Shown here piece by piece: positions 1 to 9,339 of a stretch of DNA of 55,081 bases (position 1 is its first letter; the number at the start of each line of letters is the position of its first letter). The stretch covers positions 1 to 55,081 of the forward strand of contig CAVQWS010000011.1 of NCBI GenBank assembly GCA_963717725.1. Direction: 5' to 3'. The notes under the pieces are model-generated. The model did no database searches and had not been told where the DNA came from. It was given only the letters and a program-made list of their open reading frames with translations. The translations under genes and the position numbers were made by a program. The DNA comes from AC-32 sp963717725. Its GTDB lineage: Bacteria; Actinomycetota; Thermoleophilia; Gaiellales; Gaiellaceae.

Positions 1-527
1 CGATTCCGCCGAGCCGGCTTGAAACGCGGCGAGTCCGAAGTCCTCGGCGGTCTGGGCTACGTGTCCTGGGACGAGGGAGAGCGGGAGGTCGCGCTTGAAC
101 AGTTCACGCGCTCGACCGAACAAGCCGCCGAGGTCGGGTTGGCGTGGTGGAGGTCGGCGATGCTCTCCGCGATCGCGGAGGTCTTGATCGAGCTGGACCG
201 GCTCGACGAGGCCGAGCCCCCGCGGCTCGGCGGGGTCTGGAGCTGGCACGCGTGATCGGCGACCGGCAGTCATCGGTGTTCGGCCTTGTGCTCCTGGCCT
301 ACATCGCGGCGCTGCGCGGCGACCACGCGCACGCGCGCCTGCCTCTGGGCGCGTTCGAGGCGGAGGCAGACCGCGCGCCCATCGGCCAGTGGGGAGACCG
401 AGCGCGAGGACTACCGGATAGAGGTCTTGCTGGCCGAAGGCGAGGAGCTGTCGAGCGGGCGCGTCAACGGGGCCGCGGCCGTTCACTCGACGACGCTATC
501 GAGGAGGCCCTGGGCGCCGGGCCTTGA
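1..527 (+). pseudogene. C-terminal TPR tail of an ATPase-type regulator, frameshifted and cut by the window edge
   Basis: Only the 3' part is present. Read across frames it gives helical repeats (GLGYVSWDEGE, then ARRGLELARVIGDRQS, then GAFEAEADRAPIGQW) and ends with RGRSLDDAIEEALGAGP before a stop at 525-527. This order, a GAxEAExxRxPIGxW motif followed by a GRSLxxDAxExAL tail, is typical of the C-terminus of actinobacterial AAA-ATPase/TPR regulators such as the cyclase-ATPase proteins elsewhere in this window. At least two frame changes (around 215-235 and 395-480) are needed to join the pieces, so the gene is either decayed or affected by indel errors. Its last 32 bp overlap the end of the opposite-strand gene. 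Confidence 0.55.
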
Positions 528-1042
528 AACGCTTGCTCGCCGCGAGGCCGCCGGCGCTGACGAGGAGCAGCGCGCCGAGGGCGGCGAGGACGAGCAGCGG
601 GATCGAGCAGCGAGTTCGCCTTCGTCGTGCCGAGGTTGTCGATCGCGCGGCGGTAGTACGAACTCGCGGGGACGCCCTGGACGGCCCGGTTCTTACCGGC
701 GTTGGAGTTGTCGCTCCCCGAGCTCGAGCCGCCGCCACTCGCGCTGCCGTTGCCGTTGCCGTTGCCCGGCGCGCCAGCGGAGCGTGCCGTTCATCGCGGC
801 CGTGATCGCGTCGGTGATGTTCGAGTAGTCGCGCAGGTCTTCCGGCACGTGCTTCAGCGCCTGCTGGTAGCAGGCCGCCTTGTAGTGGCCGTCGATCGTC
901 CCGTTGTCGAGCCAGTCGTCGATCACCCGCTCCCAGCACGGCTTGCCTGCGGCCGCGGCCGAGGAAGGCGTCGCGGCGGCTGCTGCGACCCCCACCGCGA
1001 GGGCGAGCAGGGCGGCGTGATGGCGGCTCGACGGATGCGCAT
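496..1042 (-). pseudogene. Secreted protein with C-terminal membrane anchor, frameshifted
   Basis: An ATG at 1042 begins MRIRRAA; a frame change within about 20 bp gives an Ala/Leu-rich signal peptide (LLALAVGVAAAA), then a mature domain with CWERVIDDWLDNGTIDGHY and CYQQALKHVPEDLRDYSN, and two conserved-looking Cys. Further frame changes near 760-800 lead to a Ser/Asn-rich stretch and a C-terminal hydrophobic segment (PLLVLAALGALLLVSAGG) followed by a basic tail, stop at 496. Signal peptide plus C-terminal transmembrane anchor suggests a surface-attached exoprotein. I do not recognise an enzyme domain. At least two frame changes are needed, and the neighbouring genes on both sides are equally broken. 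Confidence 0.5.
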
Positions 1043-1167
1043 GCCTTGGGGAGCCTGGGGCCGAGTTCGAAGTCTCCGGGCCCACCTTCCTCGCGCGGTC
1101 GATCTGCGGGTCAGCGGATCTGGAACACCTAGATTCTACGCTGCCTGATGTTAGCCTTCCCGCGCTG

Positions 1168-3083
1168 ATGCTCAGGGCGCTGGATCGCTGGGCGGCCGGC
1201 TGCCTGCTCGGTGCCGGCGGGCCTCGATGGCGGTTCGGCGCTCTTCTCGGTGGGGTCGTCGGGGGGCGGCTGGTGTGGATGGCGTCGCCGCGCTGTGCGG
1301 TCGCGACGGCGGTGGCGTCGGGGCGCGCTAGCGGCCTGCCGCGGCCGCCTTCTCGCGCGGGCGGTCGTCGCGCTCGCTTCTTCGCGGCCTTCGTCGCCTC
1401 GAACAGGGTCTCGGTGCATCTGGTCGATCGAGGGCGACCGCTCCTCGGCGTCTTCGACGCGGGCTCGTCTACCTGGCGCTCGCCGTGGGTCGGGCTCTTG
1501 GCTGGGGCCCGTGGGTGCGGGGGTCGGCCGCGTACGTGCTGGCCGGGTGCTCGCGCTGCCGCTCGGCTGGCGCTGCTCGGGAAGGCGATTCCGGCGCTCG
1601 GCTCGCTCGGGCGCGCGCGGCTGAGCTCGGCCCGATCGGCTACTGGAACACGCTCGGCCTGCTGCTTCGCGATCGGCGCTGCCGCTCGCGCTGTGGCTCG
1701 GCGGCGCGGCGGGAGCACGCCCGCACTGGCTGCGCGCGACCGGCTTGGTGCTCCTCTACGGCTCGGTCGTCGGACTGCTGCTGACCATTCGCGGGGCGGC
1801 GTGCTCGCGGCGCCGCTCCGACGTTGTTTGTGGCTGGTGTCGGCCCCGCCGCGAGGTCGAGAGCGCGCGCGGCGCTGCTGCTTCGGCGCGGCGCGGCGCT
1901 CGGGGTCGCGGTCTGCGCGTTTCTCGCGCCGGGATCTCCTCGGCGGCGCACGCCGCACTCGGTGCACGTCCACGACGGGCCTGGGTTCGCGGTCGCTCTT
2001 CGTCCTTGCAGCTTCGTCGTGGCGCCCTGGCCTACCTCGGCTCGCTTGCGAGCGAGCGGTCGGCCGATGTCAGACCGCGCGCGCCAGCTTCGTCGGCACG
2101 TCGCGCTCGGCGTGCTCGTCGGACGTGGGCCACGGTCGGGTCTGTCATGCTTCGCCGTCGAGACCCAGCCGGCTGGATCGGCGACTTCACCTCGCAGCCG
2201 ACCGCCCTCGCTGCGGCGGCCCGCGACACCTGGCCGACGTCGGGCTTCGTCCAGCCGCTGGCTCTGGTGGCAGGAGGCCTGGCATGCTCGGGGCACGCGT
2301 CCGCCGTCGCGCGGCCGGGGCGGGGACGCTCGACCTGACCCACCGCGTTGCTGCGCGCGGACGGCATCGTCGTCACGGCCGCGCGACGTGTCCCTCCAGT
2401 TTCTGAGCGAGACCGGCGTCGTCGGGCTTCTTCTTCGCCTTCGCGTCGATCGGCGGCTGCGGGGGTCGGGGCGTCGCGCGTTCGCGTGCGCGTGCGAGAG
2501 CCCGCCGTCGTCGCTGGCTGGCCGTGCTGGCCGCGCGGCTACGTCCTGCGCGCTCGGCTGGTCGACTTCGACTGGGACTTCGTCGCCGTCACCGGGCCGT
2601 TCCTGCTCTCGGCCGGCGCGCTGCTCGGCGGGTCGGCTGTGCGGGACGAGCCGCGATCGATCGCCTCGGCGCCGCTGCCGGTAGTGGCGGCGATCGCGGT
2701 CGCGCTTCGCTGCTGACGCCGTGGTTCGCGGAGCGCTCGACCGACTCGGCGCGCTCCGCGCTGGCGGAGCAGGCGGCCGCTCGTCGCCTACCGCGACGCG
2801 CGCGACGCCCGCTCGCTCAACCCGCTCGCGCTCGACCCGCTGCTCGACGCAGGCCCAGGCTCTCGAGCAGCTCGGCGACGTCCAGGGCGCTCGGCAGCGG
2901 TACATCGACGCGGTCGAGCTGCAGCCGCTGAACTGGCGCGCGTGGTTGGAGCTCGGCAGCTTCGAGGAGGGCCAGCAGGACTTCGGCCGCGCGATCCCGG
3001 CACTCGAGCGCGCGGTCGAGCTGGACCCGCTCAACTCGCTCACCACCGGCGAGCTGGCGCGGGCTAAGTCGCTCGAGCCCTGA
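1168..3083 (+). pseudogene. O-antigen ligase-like membrane protein with C-terminal TPR, multiple frameshifts
   Basis: Pieces in all three frames give a recognisable O-antigen ligase/polymerase (Wzy_C-type) protein: hydrophobic helices, a GYWNTLGLL motif, LRATGLVLLYGSVVGLLLTI, then RWLWWQEAW, a DLTHR segment and LQFLSETGVVG, and finally TPR-like helices (QALEQLGDVQGARQRY, NWRAWLELGSFEEGQQDF) ending at 3081-3083. The order matches integral-membrane ligases that join or polymerise polysaccharide units at the cytoplasmic membrane. The true start is uncertain. At least five frame changes are required, far more than expected from one mutation, so poor sequence at the contig edge is as likely as pseudogenisation. 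The 3' end overlaps the opposing methyltransferase gene by 20 bp. Confidence 0.6.
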
Positions 3084-3792
3084 GCCAGATCTGCGTCCAG
3101 AAGGGCGCGAGCAGGCGGTAGGTGAGCGGCTCGGCGAGATGTGCTGCCGTGTCGGCGGGCGAGTTCGAGAACAAGCGCTTGCGGTTGTTGTGGAAGCGGC
3201 GGACCTCGGTGAAGTCCGCCTCGCGCAGCAGCCGCTTCAGGCGTCGCGGGCTGTATCCGAGCTCGCTCGTCCCGTAGGTCTCCGAGGCCCTGCGGCCCTG
3301 GAAGCGCTGCTTCCAGTTCGGCTCGGCGAGGAGGATCCGGCCGCCCGGCTTGAGCGCGCGTTGCGCGGCTGCGAGCACCAGCTCGGGTCGCTCGCTGTGG
3401 TGGAGCGCGTCGTAGATCAGGCAGGCGTCGAAGCGGCGGCCGAGGTCGAGCTGTTCGTAGTCGCCCGCCTCGAAGACGACGTCGAGTCCTTCGCGTGCGG
3501 CCTCCTCGCGAGCGATCGCGATCATCTCCGGCGAGATGTCGTAGCCCTCGGCGTGGATGCCGTGGCGCGCGGCGAAGCGGGTCATCCAGCCGGAGCCGCA
3601 GCCGAGCTCGACCAGGCTCATGCCGACGTGCAGGTCGAGCAGCTGCAGGACGTAGCCGAAGTCGATCAGGAAGCGCGCGGACTCGCGCGGGTTGTGGCCG
3701 AACGGCTTGGAGCGGATCCAGGCGCGGCCCTCCTCGCCGGCCCGGGTCGGGTAGTCGATCTCGGCCTGCTTGCGCGGGTCGTCGGCGGGCAC
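3064..3792 (-). CDS. Class I SAM-dependent methyltransferase
   Basis: 242 aa. Motif I of the Rossmann-like fold is VELGCGSGW (about residues 61-69), with the acidic motif II at EGYDISPEM, a GDYEQLDL motif and the post-motif LIYDALHHSERPE. This is the Methyltransf_11/25 pattern; such enzymes transfer the methyl group of S-adenosylmethionine. The substrate is not evident. An AEPNWKQRFQGR segment and an aromatic C-terminal region may form the acceptor pocket. The gene lies tail-to-tail with the O-antigen ligase-like gene and next to LytR_C and epimerase genes, so a role in cell-surface glycan or lipid modification is plausible but inferred from context only. Confidence 0.85.
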   Translation of the reverse strand: MPADDPRKQAEIDYPTRAGEEGRAWIRSKPFGHNPRESARFLIDFGYVLQLLDLHVGMSLVELGCGSGWMTRFAARHGIHAEGYDISPEMIAIAREEAAREGLDVVFEAGDYEQLDLGRRFDACLIYDALHHSERPELVLAAAQRALKPGGRILLAEPNWKQRFQGRRASETYGTSELGYSPRRLKRLLREADFTEVRRFHNNRKRLFSNSPADTAAHLAEPLTYRLLAPFWTQIWLRARAT

Positions 3793-3816
3793 GCGCCGAT
3801 GATAGGACGGCTCGGG

Positions 3817-4326
3817 CTAGCCGCCGACCACGACGGCGAGCTTCGCGCCGTGGAGGTCGCCTTTGCGAAGGCCGTCGAGCGGCGAGACGATCGCGATCCC
3901 GAGGTCGCGGGCCAGGCGGCGCGCCTCGCGCACGCGGCCGGTGCGGTACATCACCACGCTGTGCCCGTAGCTCCCGCGCGGTGCGTTCCCGACCCGGCCG
4001 ACGATGTAGGCGCGCGCACGCACGCGCGAGGCCTCGGAAGCGGCCGCGCCCGAGACGCCGTTGCCGTTCAGGATCGTGACCGAGACGCGGTGGCGCGGGA
4101 GCAGCGGCAGCATCGGCTCCGGCTTGGGCTTCGTCACGGCCGTCGGTGCCTTCGCGGCCTCGACGATCGCCCGGTGTGCCATTGGCTTCGCGACGAGCGC
4201 GATGCCGACGACCACGAGACCGAGGAGCTCGAGCACTGCGAGCGCGGCGGCGACGACGGCGATCGTGCGCCACGGGTGATGGCGCTCGGGACCGGTCGGG
4301 CCTGGATGCGGAAGGACGTGCTCCAC
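3817..4326 (-). CDS. Membrane-anchored LytR C-terminal domain protein
   Basis: 169 aa. A short cytoplasmic N-terminus rich in Pro and His is followed by one transmembrane helix (about residues 21-45, TIAVVAAALAVLELLGLVVV). The extracytoplasmic part ends in a LytR_C-like domain with the diagnostic VTILNGNGVSGAA, an IVGRVGNAP stretch and a YGHSVVMYRTGR strand. LytR_C domains occur at the end of LytR-CpsA-Psr cell-wall ligases or alone behind a membrane anchor, as here; the catalytic LCP domain is absent. Role inferred: envelope-associated partner protein. It shares strand with the methyltransferase and the epimerase, with short gaps, and may be co-transcribed. Confidence 0.75.
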   Translation of the reverse strand: MEHVLPHPGPTGPERHHPWRTIAVVAAALAVLELLGLVVVGIALVAKPMAHRAIVEAAKAPTAVTKPKPEPMLPLLPRHRVSVTILNGNGVSGAAASEASRVRARAYIVGRVGNAPRGSYGHSVVMYRTGRVREARRLARDLGIAIVSPLDGLRKGDLHGAKLAVVVGG

Positions 4327-4365
4327 GGCGGATCGTTCGATTCGCCGCCAGACGCACGGCTCCTG

Positions 4366-5269
4366 CTACCCCGAGATCGACTCCCAGGTCAGGCGCAGGC
4401 CCTCCTCGAGCGGCACCTCGGGCCCCCAGCCGAGCTCCGCGCTCGGAACGTGAGATGTCGAGCACGCTCCGCTGGAGCTCGCCGAGCCGCTCCGGCGCAT
4501 GCTCCGCCTCGAGCGCCGACCCCGCCACGCGCCGGCAGGCCTCGTAGAGCTCGACCACCGAGGTCTCGTTCCCGGTGCCGACGTTGAACACGCCGCCGTC
4601 CTGTCCTGCCGCGGCCAGCGTCGCGCGCGCCACGTCGCCGGCATAGACGTAGTCGCGCGTCTGCCGGCCGTCGCCGAAGATGCGTGGCGCCCGGCCCTCG
4701 GCCAGCGCGCCGAGGAAGATCGCGACCACGCCCGCCTCGCCGTGCGGGTCCTGCCGCGGCCCGTAGACGTTGCCGTAACGCAACGAGACGTGCCGCGTCC
4801 CGTAGAGCCGGTTGTACGCCGCCAGGTACTCCTCGCCGGCGAGCTTCGAGACGCCGTAGGGCGCGAGCGGCCGGCGCTCGGCCTCTTCGGTCGCAGGCCC
4901 GTCGCACTCACCGTAGATCGCGCCGCCCGTCGAGCTGAAGACGACCTGCGTCTCGTGCGTCCGCGCGGCCTCGAGCACCTCGAGCGTGCCGAGCACGTTC
5001 ACGGAGGCGTCGTGCTCCGGCCGCTCGACCGACACGCGCACGTCGACCTGGGCGGCGAGGTGGAAACAGACCTCCGGCCGCGCCTCTTCGAAGACCTCGG
5101 CGAGCCCTGCGCGCACGTCGCGCTCGACGAACTGCGCGCCCTCGGGCACGTTCTCGCGCTTCCCGTTCGAGAGGTCGTCCACGACCGTCACGTCGTCGCC
5201 GCGCGCCAGCAGCGCCTCGACGACGTGCGAGCCGATGAACCCAGCGCCCCCGGTAACGAGCCCCCTCAC
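4366..5269 (-). CDS. NAD-dependent sugar-nucleotide epimerase (UDP-glucose 4-epimerase type), one frameshift
   Basis: Short-chain dehydrogenase of the extended epimerase/dehydratase family. The GTG at 5269 is chosen because it gives the usual start (V)RGLVTGGAGFIGSH, with GAGG-like bases upstream. The NAD motif GGAGFIG is followed by HLAAQVDVR, the SSTGGAIYGE catalytic Ser/Thr region, YGVSK (catalytic Tyr and Lys) and RYGNVYGPRQDPHGEAGVV. The frame breaks near 4455 after SVLDIS and resumes to end in ELGWGPEVPLEEGLRLTWESI at 4366. The span leaves a remainder of one base, consistent with a single-base indel. Expected reaction: interconversion of UDP-hexoses for envelope glycans. Confidence 0.8.
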
Positions 5270-5444
5270 CGCCTCGTATCCTACGGCTCCACCCAGCAAT
5301 GTCCGTTCGTCCCTCGCCCGCCATCACGCTGCGCCAGAGCTCACCCTCGCCCTTGCCCAGGCAACCAGCCTGGGCCGCGGACGAGTGCGACCTCTGGCTT
5401 GGTGCTGACGACCGAGTGACCGAACGACATCACTGGGAGGAGCC

Positions 5445-6050
5445 GTGTCGGCAGTGTTCGTGACGTTCGAAGGGCTCGACGGCTCCGGCAAGTCGACCCA
5501 GGCCGACCTGCTCGCCGAGGCTCTCGCGGGCGATGGCCGCGACGTCGTCGCCACGCGCGAGCCGGGCGGGACCGAGCTCGGCGAGCGGGTGCGCGAGCTG
5601 CTGCTGGCCGAGGGCGAGGTCTCGCCCTGGGCCGAGGCGGCGCTATTCGCGGCGGCGCGCGCGCAGCTCGTCGAGGAAGTGATCGCGCCGGCTCTCGAGC
5701 GGGGCGCCGACGTGATCTGCGACCGCTACCTCGACTCGTCGCTCGCCTACCAGGGGATCGCGCGCGGGCTCGGGCTCGACCGCGTGCTCGAGCTGAACCT
5801 GCAGGCGGTCGGCGGCGTCCTGCCCGACCGCACGTTCCTGTTGCTGGTCGACCCGGTCGAGTCCGCGCGTCGCGTTGGCTCCGACGGCGACCGCATCGAG
5901 CGCGAGGACGACGACTTCCGTGCGCGCGTCGATGCCGCGTACCGCCAGCTGGCCGAGGTCTTCCCGGAGAGAATCCAGACGATCGACGGCACGCGCCCGC
6001 CGCGCGAGATCGCCGAGGAGGTGCTCCACGAGCTTCGACAGCGTTCCTGA
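5445..6050 (+). CDS. tmk: Thymidylate kinase
   Basis: 201 aa, normal length for the family. It phosphorylates dTMP to dTDP with ATP, an essential step of dTTP synthesis. Visible motifs are the P-loop GLDGSGKST (about residues 10-18), the TREPGGTELGE substrate loop (37-47), the DRYLDSSLAYQG motif (93-104) and a basic lid region near RVGSDGDRIERE. The GTG start at 5445 is supported by a GGGAGGAG Shine-Dalgarno sequence at 5435-5442. The 3' end overlaps the next gene, holB, a common actinobacterial pairing that links nucleotide supply with the replisome. Confidence 0.95.
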   Translation: MSAVFVTFEGLDGSGKSTQADLLAEALAGDGRDVVATREPGGTELGERVRELLLAEGEVSPWAEAALFAAARAQLVEEVIAPALERGADVICDRYLDSSLAYQGIARGLGLDRVLELNLQAVGGVLPDRTFLLLVDPVESARRVGSDGDRIEREDDDFRARVDAAYRQLAEVFPERIQTIDGTRPPREIAEEVLHELRQRS

Positions 6051-7107
6051 GCAGGAGGAGGCGAAGCGGCTCCTGCGCGCGGCCCTCGGGGAGGGACCCG
6101 CGCACGCGTACCTCTTCCACGGCCCGGCCGGGGTCGCCAAGCGGGCGACCGCCGTCGCATTCGCGTCGGAGCTGCTCGGCGGCGACCCGCGCGTCGAGCG
6201 GCGCTCGCACCCGGACCTGTACGTGCTCGAGCCGCTCGGCGACCAGATCCGGATCGACGCCGTGCGCGAGATGCGGCGCGACCTGCACATGCGCCCGTTC
6301 GAGGCGCAGCGGCGGGTCTACCTCATCTTCGGCGCTCATCTGCTGAACGACGAGGCGGCCGACGCGTTGCTGAAGGACCTCGAGGAGCCGCCCGAGTACG
6401 CGGTGATCGTGCTCGTCGCGGACGAGGTCGGGCCGCTGCCGGAGACGATCCGCTCGCGCTGCCAGGCGATCCCGTTCCGGCGGCTCTCCGAGCGGGCGGT
6501 ACGCGCCGAGGTGCAGGCGCGGGCGCCGGAGCTCTCCGAGCAGGAGGCGACCTCGATCGCCCGCGTGGCGAGCGGCCGCCTCGACCGCGCCGAGCGCCTG
6601 CTCGATCCTGCCTCCGCGAAGCGCCGCACCGCGCTGCTAGAGACGGCGCGCTCCGTCTACGCGCCCGAGTTCGACGCCTCGGCGGCGGCGAAGAAGCTGG
6701 TCGAAGCCACACGCGAGCGTGCGGCCGAGGCCAAGGAGCGCGAGGAAGCCGCGCTCGAGGGGCTCGACCTGACTGCCCGCGAGGCCGAGCAGCGCGTCAA
6801 GCGAGCCGCGCGCGGGGCCGAACGCGAAGAGCTGCTCGCGTCGCTCGAGGAGCTCGCGTCGTGGTACCGCGACCTCGTCGCCGCGGCGGCGGGGGCTGAG
6901 AAGGCGCTCGTCCACGTCGACCGCGCGGAGGAGCTGCACGAGGACGGGACGCTCGAGCGGCTCGAAGGCGCCGAGCGCGCAGCCGAGCTCGTGCGCGAGA
7001 CGTGGCGCCGGTTCGAGGAGTTCCAGCTCTCACCCGCCCTGGCGTTGGAGGCGCTCTTCGTCCAGCTGCGACGCGCCTTCGCGGGCTCGATCAGCGTGGC
7101 CGCATGA
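6028..7107 (+). CDS. holB: DNA polymerase III delta' subunit (clamp loader)
   Basis: About 359 aa. The N-terminus FDSVPEQEEAKRLL and AHAYLFHGPAGVAKR match delta', a non-catalytic clamp-loader subunit: the P-loop lacks the normal Gly-Lys-Thr end (AKR instead). Sensor-like segments LLKDLEEPPEYAVIVLVAD and IRSRCQAIPFR (SRC motif) are present. The usual four zinc-binding Cys between P-loop and HPDL are absent. The C-terminal half is rich in Glu, Arg and Ala helices. No ATG, GTG or TTG fits the expected start. In frame at 6028 is ACG-AGC-TTC, six bases after a strong GAGGAGG (6015-6021) inside tmk, so an ACG start (or a T-to-C change or error) is proposed. Confidence 0.85.
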   Translation, partial: TSFDSVPEQEEAKRLLRAALGEGPAHAYLFHGPAGVAKRATAVAFASELLGGDPRVERRSHPDLYVLEPLGDQIRIDAVREMRRDLHMRPFEAQRRVYLIFGAHLLNDEAADALLKDLEEPPEYAVIVLVADEVGPLPETIRSRCQAIPFRRLSERAVRAEVQARAPELSEQEATSIARVASGRLDRAERLLDPASAKRRTALLETARSVYAPEFDASAAAKKLVEATRERAAEAKEREEAALEGLDLTAREAEQRVKRAARGAEREELLASLEELASWYRDLVAAAAGAEKALVHVDRAEELHEDGTLERLEGAERAAELVRETWRRFEEFQLSPALALEALFVQLRRAFAGSISVAA

Positions 7108-8036
7108 GGACGACCGAGCTCGGCCGCACCGGGATGGAGATCACCCGCGTCGGCCTCGGCGCCTGGGCGATCGGCGGCGCAGGGTACGACTGGGGCTGGG
7201 GCGACCAGGACGACGACGACTCGATCGCGGCGATCCACCGGGCGCTCGAGCTCAGCGTCAACTGGATCGACACCGCCGCCGAGTACGGCTTCGGTCACTC
7301 CGAGCAGGTCGTCGGCCGCGCGATCGCCGGGCTCGAGCAGCGGCCGTTCATATTCACCAAGGGCGGCCAGCCCGAAGGCCCGAACCGGACGACGGTCCAG
7401 AGCCTGAGGCGCGACTCGCTCAGGCGGGAGATCGAGGGCAGCCTCTCGCGCCTCGGGCTCGACGCGGTCGACCTCTACCAGATCCACTGGCCGATCCCGG
7501 AGGACGAGCTCGAGGAGGGCTGGTCGACGCTTGTCGAGCTCAAGGAGGAGGGCCTCGCGCGCCACATCGGCGTCTCGAACTTCTCGGTCGAGCAGCTTCG
7601 CCGCGCCCAGGCGATCGCGCCCGTCGAGACCTTGCAGCCGCAGTACTCGCTGCTCGACCGCGAGGCCGAGCCGGAGGTCCTGCCCTTCTGCGAGGAGGAG
7701 GGGATCGGCGTGATCGTCTACTCGCCGATGGCCTCCGGCCTGCTGACCGGAAAGATGACCCGCGAGCGGATCGAGAGCCTGCCCGACAACGACTGGCGCC
7801 GGCGCAGCGAGCGCTTCCGGGAGCCGCAGCTCTCGCAGAACCTCGAGCTGGTCGAGCGCCTGAAGCGCGTGGCCGAGCGGCACGGCGTCGCGCCCGGAGC
7901 CGTGGCAGTCGCGTGGACGTTGCGCAACCCGGCCGTCGACGGCGCGATCACGGGCTTCCGGCGGCCCGACCAGGTCGAGCCGATCGTGGCGGCCGCCGAC
8001 CTCGAGCTCAGCGACGACGAAGCCGCAGAGCTCTAG
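7104..8036 (+). CDS. Aldo/keto reductase
   Basis: 310 aa. The ATG at 7104 overlaps the holB stop as ATGA, indicating translational coupling. The catalytic tetrad is visible: Asp56 and Tyr61 in NWIDTAAEYG, Lys86 in FIFTKGG and His128 in LYQIHWP. The cofactor-binding end GVSNFS and VIVYSPMASGLLTGK is also present, so an NADPH-dependent reductase with a TIM-barrel fold is expected. It resembles the YajO/Tas-like or general stress AKR groups. Substrate unknown. Its place after tmk-holB probably reflects operon growth rather than a replication role. Confidence 0.9.
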   Translation: MRTTELGRTGMEITRVGLGAWAIGGAGYDWGWGDQDDDDSIAAIHRALELSVNWIDTAAEYGFGHSEQVVGRAIAGLEQRPFIFTKGGQPEGPNRTTVQSLRRDSLRREIEGSLSRLGLDAVDLYQIHWPIPEDELEEGWSTLVELKEEGLARHIGVSNFSVEQLRRAQAIAPVETLQPQYSLLDREAEPEVLPFCEEEGIGVIVYSPMASGLLTGKMTRERIESLPDNDWRRRSERFREPQLSQNLELVERLKRVAERHGVAPGAVAVAWTLRNPAVDGAITGFRRPDQVEPIVAAADLELSDDEAAEL

Positions 8037-8069
8037 CGGAACCCCGCAGGCCGGCGCGGTGTAGTTGCC

Positions 8070-8993
8070 GTGATGAAGCTAGCGCTAGTCGGCGTGGCTC
8101 TCGCGGCGCTCAGTTCGCCGCACGTCGTCGCGCGGATCGAGACCGGCTCCTCGCCCGGCGGCGCGACCGCGGCTTACGGCGCCGTGTGGGTGGCGAACGA
8201 CGGCTCGGGGACGCTCGCGCGGATCGACCCGAAGACGAACCGGGTCACGCGCCGGCTCAAGCTCCGGCCGGGGCTCTTCTCGGTCACGTACGGATTCGGC
8301 GCGCTCTGGGCCGTGAACTACAAGACCGGCACGCTCGCGCGCGTCGACCCGCGCTCGGGCCGCGTGCGGAGTGTACGGGTCGGTGGCGTCCCGTTCGACG
8401 TCGCCGCCGCCTTCGGCCGCGTGTGGGTGACGGCCTGGGAGGCGGGAAAGCTCGTCGAGGTCGACCCGCGCTCGCTGCGGGTGGTCCGCCGCATCACGAT
8501 CGGGCCGCGGCCGACCGGCCTGCACGTCTCCGGCGGCGGGCTCTGGGTCGGCTTCGGGCGCTCGGCGACGGAGATCGCTCGCCTCGAGCCCACTAACGGC
8601 AAGGTTGAGCGCGTCCCGGTCGGCGTGCGGGCGCCGTCCTGGTTCGTCGCCGGCGCTCGCGGCCTCTGGATCCAGGCGGCCGACAACGTCCTCGTCCACG
8701 TCGAGAACGGCCACGTCGTCGACCGGCTCACGTTCGGTCGCACGCTCGCGCAGGGCGCGGTCGCCCCCGACGGGACGCTGTGGATCCCGGACAAGGAGCA
8801 GAGCCTCGTCTACCGGGTCGATCCGAAGACGGCGCGCGTACTCGGCTCGTTCCCCGCCGGGCCGGGAGCCTTTCTCGCCCTGCGCGCGTACGGCTCGATG
8901 TGGGTGACGAGCTACGCGGGCGCGGACGTCTGGCGCTACGCGGCCATGCGGGCGCGGCCGCGGTCGCCCTCGAGCGCGTCGAGCGCCGAGTAG
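8070..8993 (+). CDS. Exported beta-propeller protein (YVTN/NHL-like repeats)
   Basis: 307 aa with a short hydrophobic N-terminus (about residues 2-16). At least six repeats of about 40 aa follow the pattern AxGAVWVAN-D-GTLARIDPxTxRVxxRLxL, for example at 8181-8260 and 8310-8385. Such repeats fold as a propeller and are common in actinobacterial exported or periplasm-facing proteins, often as binding modules. No catalytic residues recognised. The final 58 bp overlap the convergent holin-like gene, and the last residues (RPRSPSSASSAE) are low-complexity, so the real C-terminus may be the end of the final WVTSYAGADVWRY blade. Confidence 0.75.
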   Translation: MMKLALVGVALAALSSPHVVARIETGSSPGGATAAYGAVWVANDGSGTLARIDPKTNRVTRRLKLRPGLFSVTYGFGALWAVNYKTGTLARVDPRSGRVRSVRVGGVPFDVAAAFGRVWVTAWEAGKLVEVDPRSLRVVRRITIGPRPTGLHVSGGGLWVGFGRSATEIARLEPTNGKVERVPVGVRAPSWFVAGARGLWIQAADNVLVHVENGHVVDRLTFGRTLAQGAVAPDGTLWIPDKEQSLVYRVDPKTARVLGSFPAGPGAFLALRAYGSMWVTSYAGADVWRYAAMRARPRSPSSASSAE

Positions 8994-9319
8994 CAGACCC
9001 AGTTCACGAGCCAGACGATCGCGACGACGCCGACGTACGTCCAGAAGCCGTCGATCGAGAAGTTCGGCGCGATCCACTCGGCCAGCGCGACCATCGCGAT
9101 GTTGATCAGCAGGTAGAAGAGCCCGAGCGTGAAGATGATCAACGGCAGCGTCAGGATGGCCAGAATCGGCTTGATCACAGCGTTTGCGATCCCGAGCACG
9201 AGTGCGCCGATGAAGTAGGCCCAGAAGCCGTGGATCGAGACGCTGTCCCAGATCGCGTTGGCGACCCAGAGGGCCAGGGCGTTGATGCCGACCGCGAGCG
9301 CGATGCGCAAGAGGATCAT
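8936..9319 (-). CDS. Four-helix membrane protein of the phage holin 4_2 / YvlD family
   Basis: 127 aa with four hydrophobic helices (about residues 2-24, 33-52, 56-80 and 91-112). The NAVIKPILAILTLPL motif and the following LGLFYLLINI helix are the family signature. Despite the Pfam name, chromosomal members such as B. subtilis YvlD are ordinary membrane proteins, and no phage gene is nearby. The gene lies on the strand opposite the beta-propeller gene, tail-to-tail, overlapping by 58 bp. Function not known; an envelope stress or integrity role is suggested for relatives. Confidence 0.8.
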   Translation of the reverse strand: MILLRIALAVGINALALWVANAIWDSVSIHGFWAYFIGALVLGIANAVIKPILAILTLPLIIFTLGLFYLLINIAMVALAEWIAPNFSIDGFWTYVGVVAIVWLVNWVCYSALDALEGDRGRARMAA

Positions 9320-9339
9320 CTCGGCGCGAGTCTAACGCG

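Noticed and set aside
1640..5299. A 1219-aa minus-strand open frame
   Set aside because: Only its first 280 codons are the epimerase; after the frameshift at about 4455 it runs antisense or out of frame through the LytR_C, methyltransferase and ligase genes with Arg/Ala-rich shadow sequence.
8936..9319. Holin-like gene as evidence for a prophage
   Set aside because: The family is commonly chromosomal, it lies outside the proposed element, and no capsid, tail, portal or lysin genes are present.
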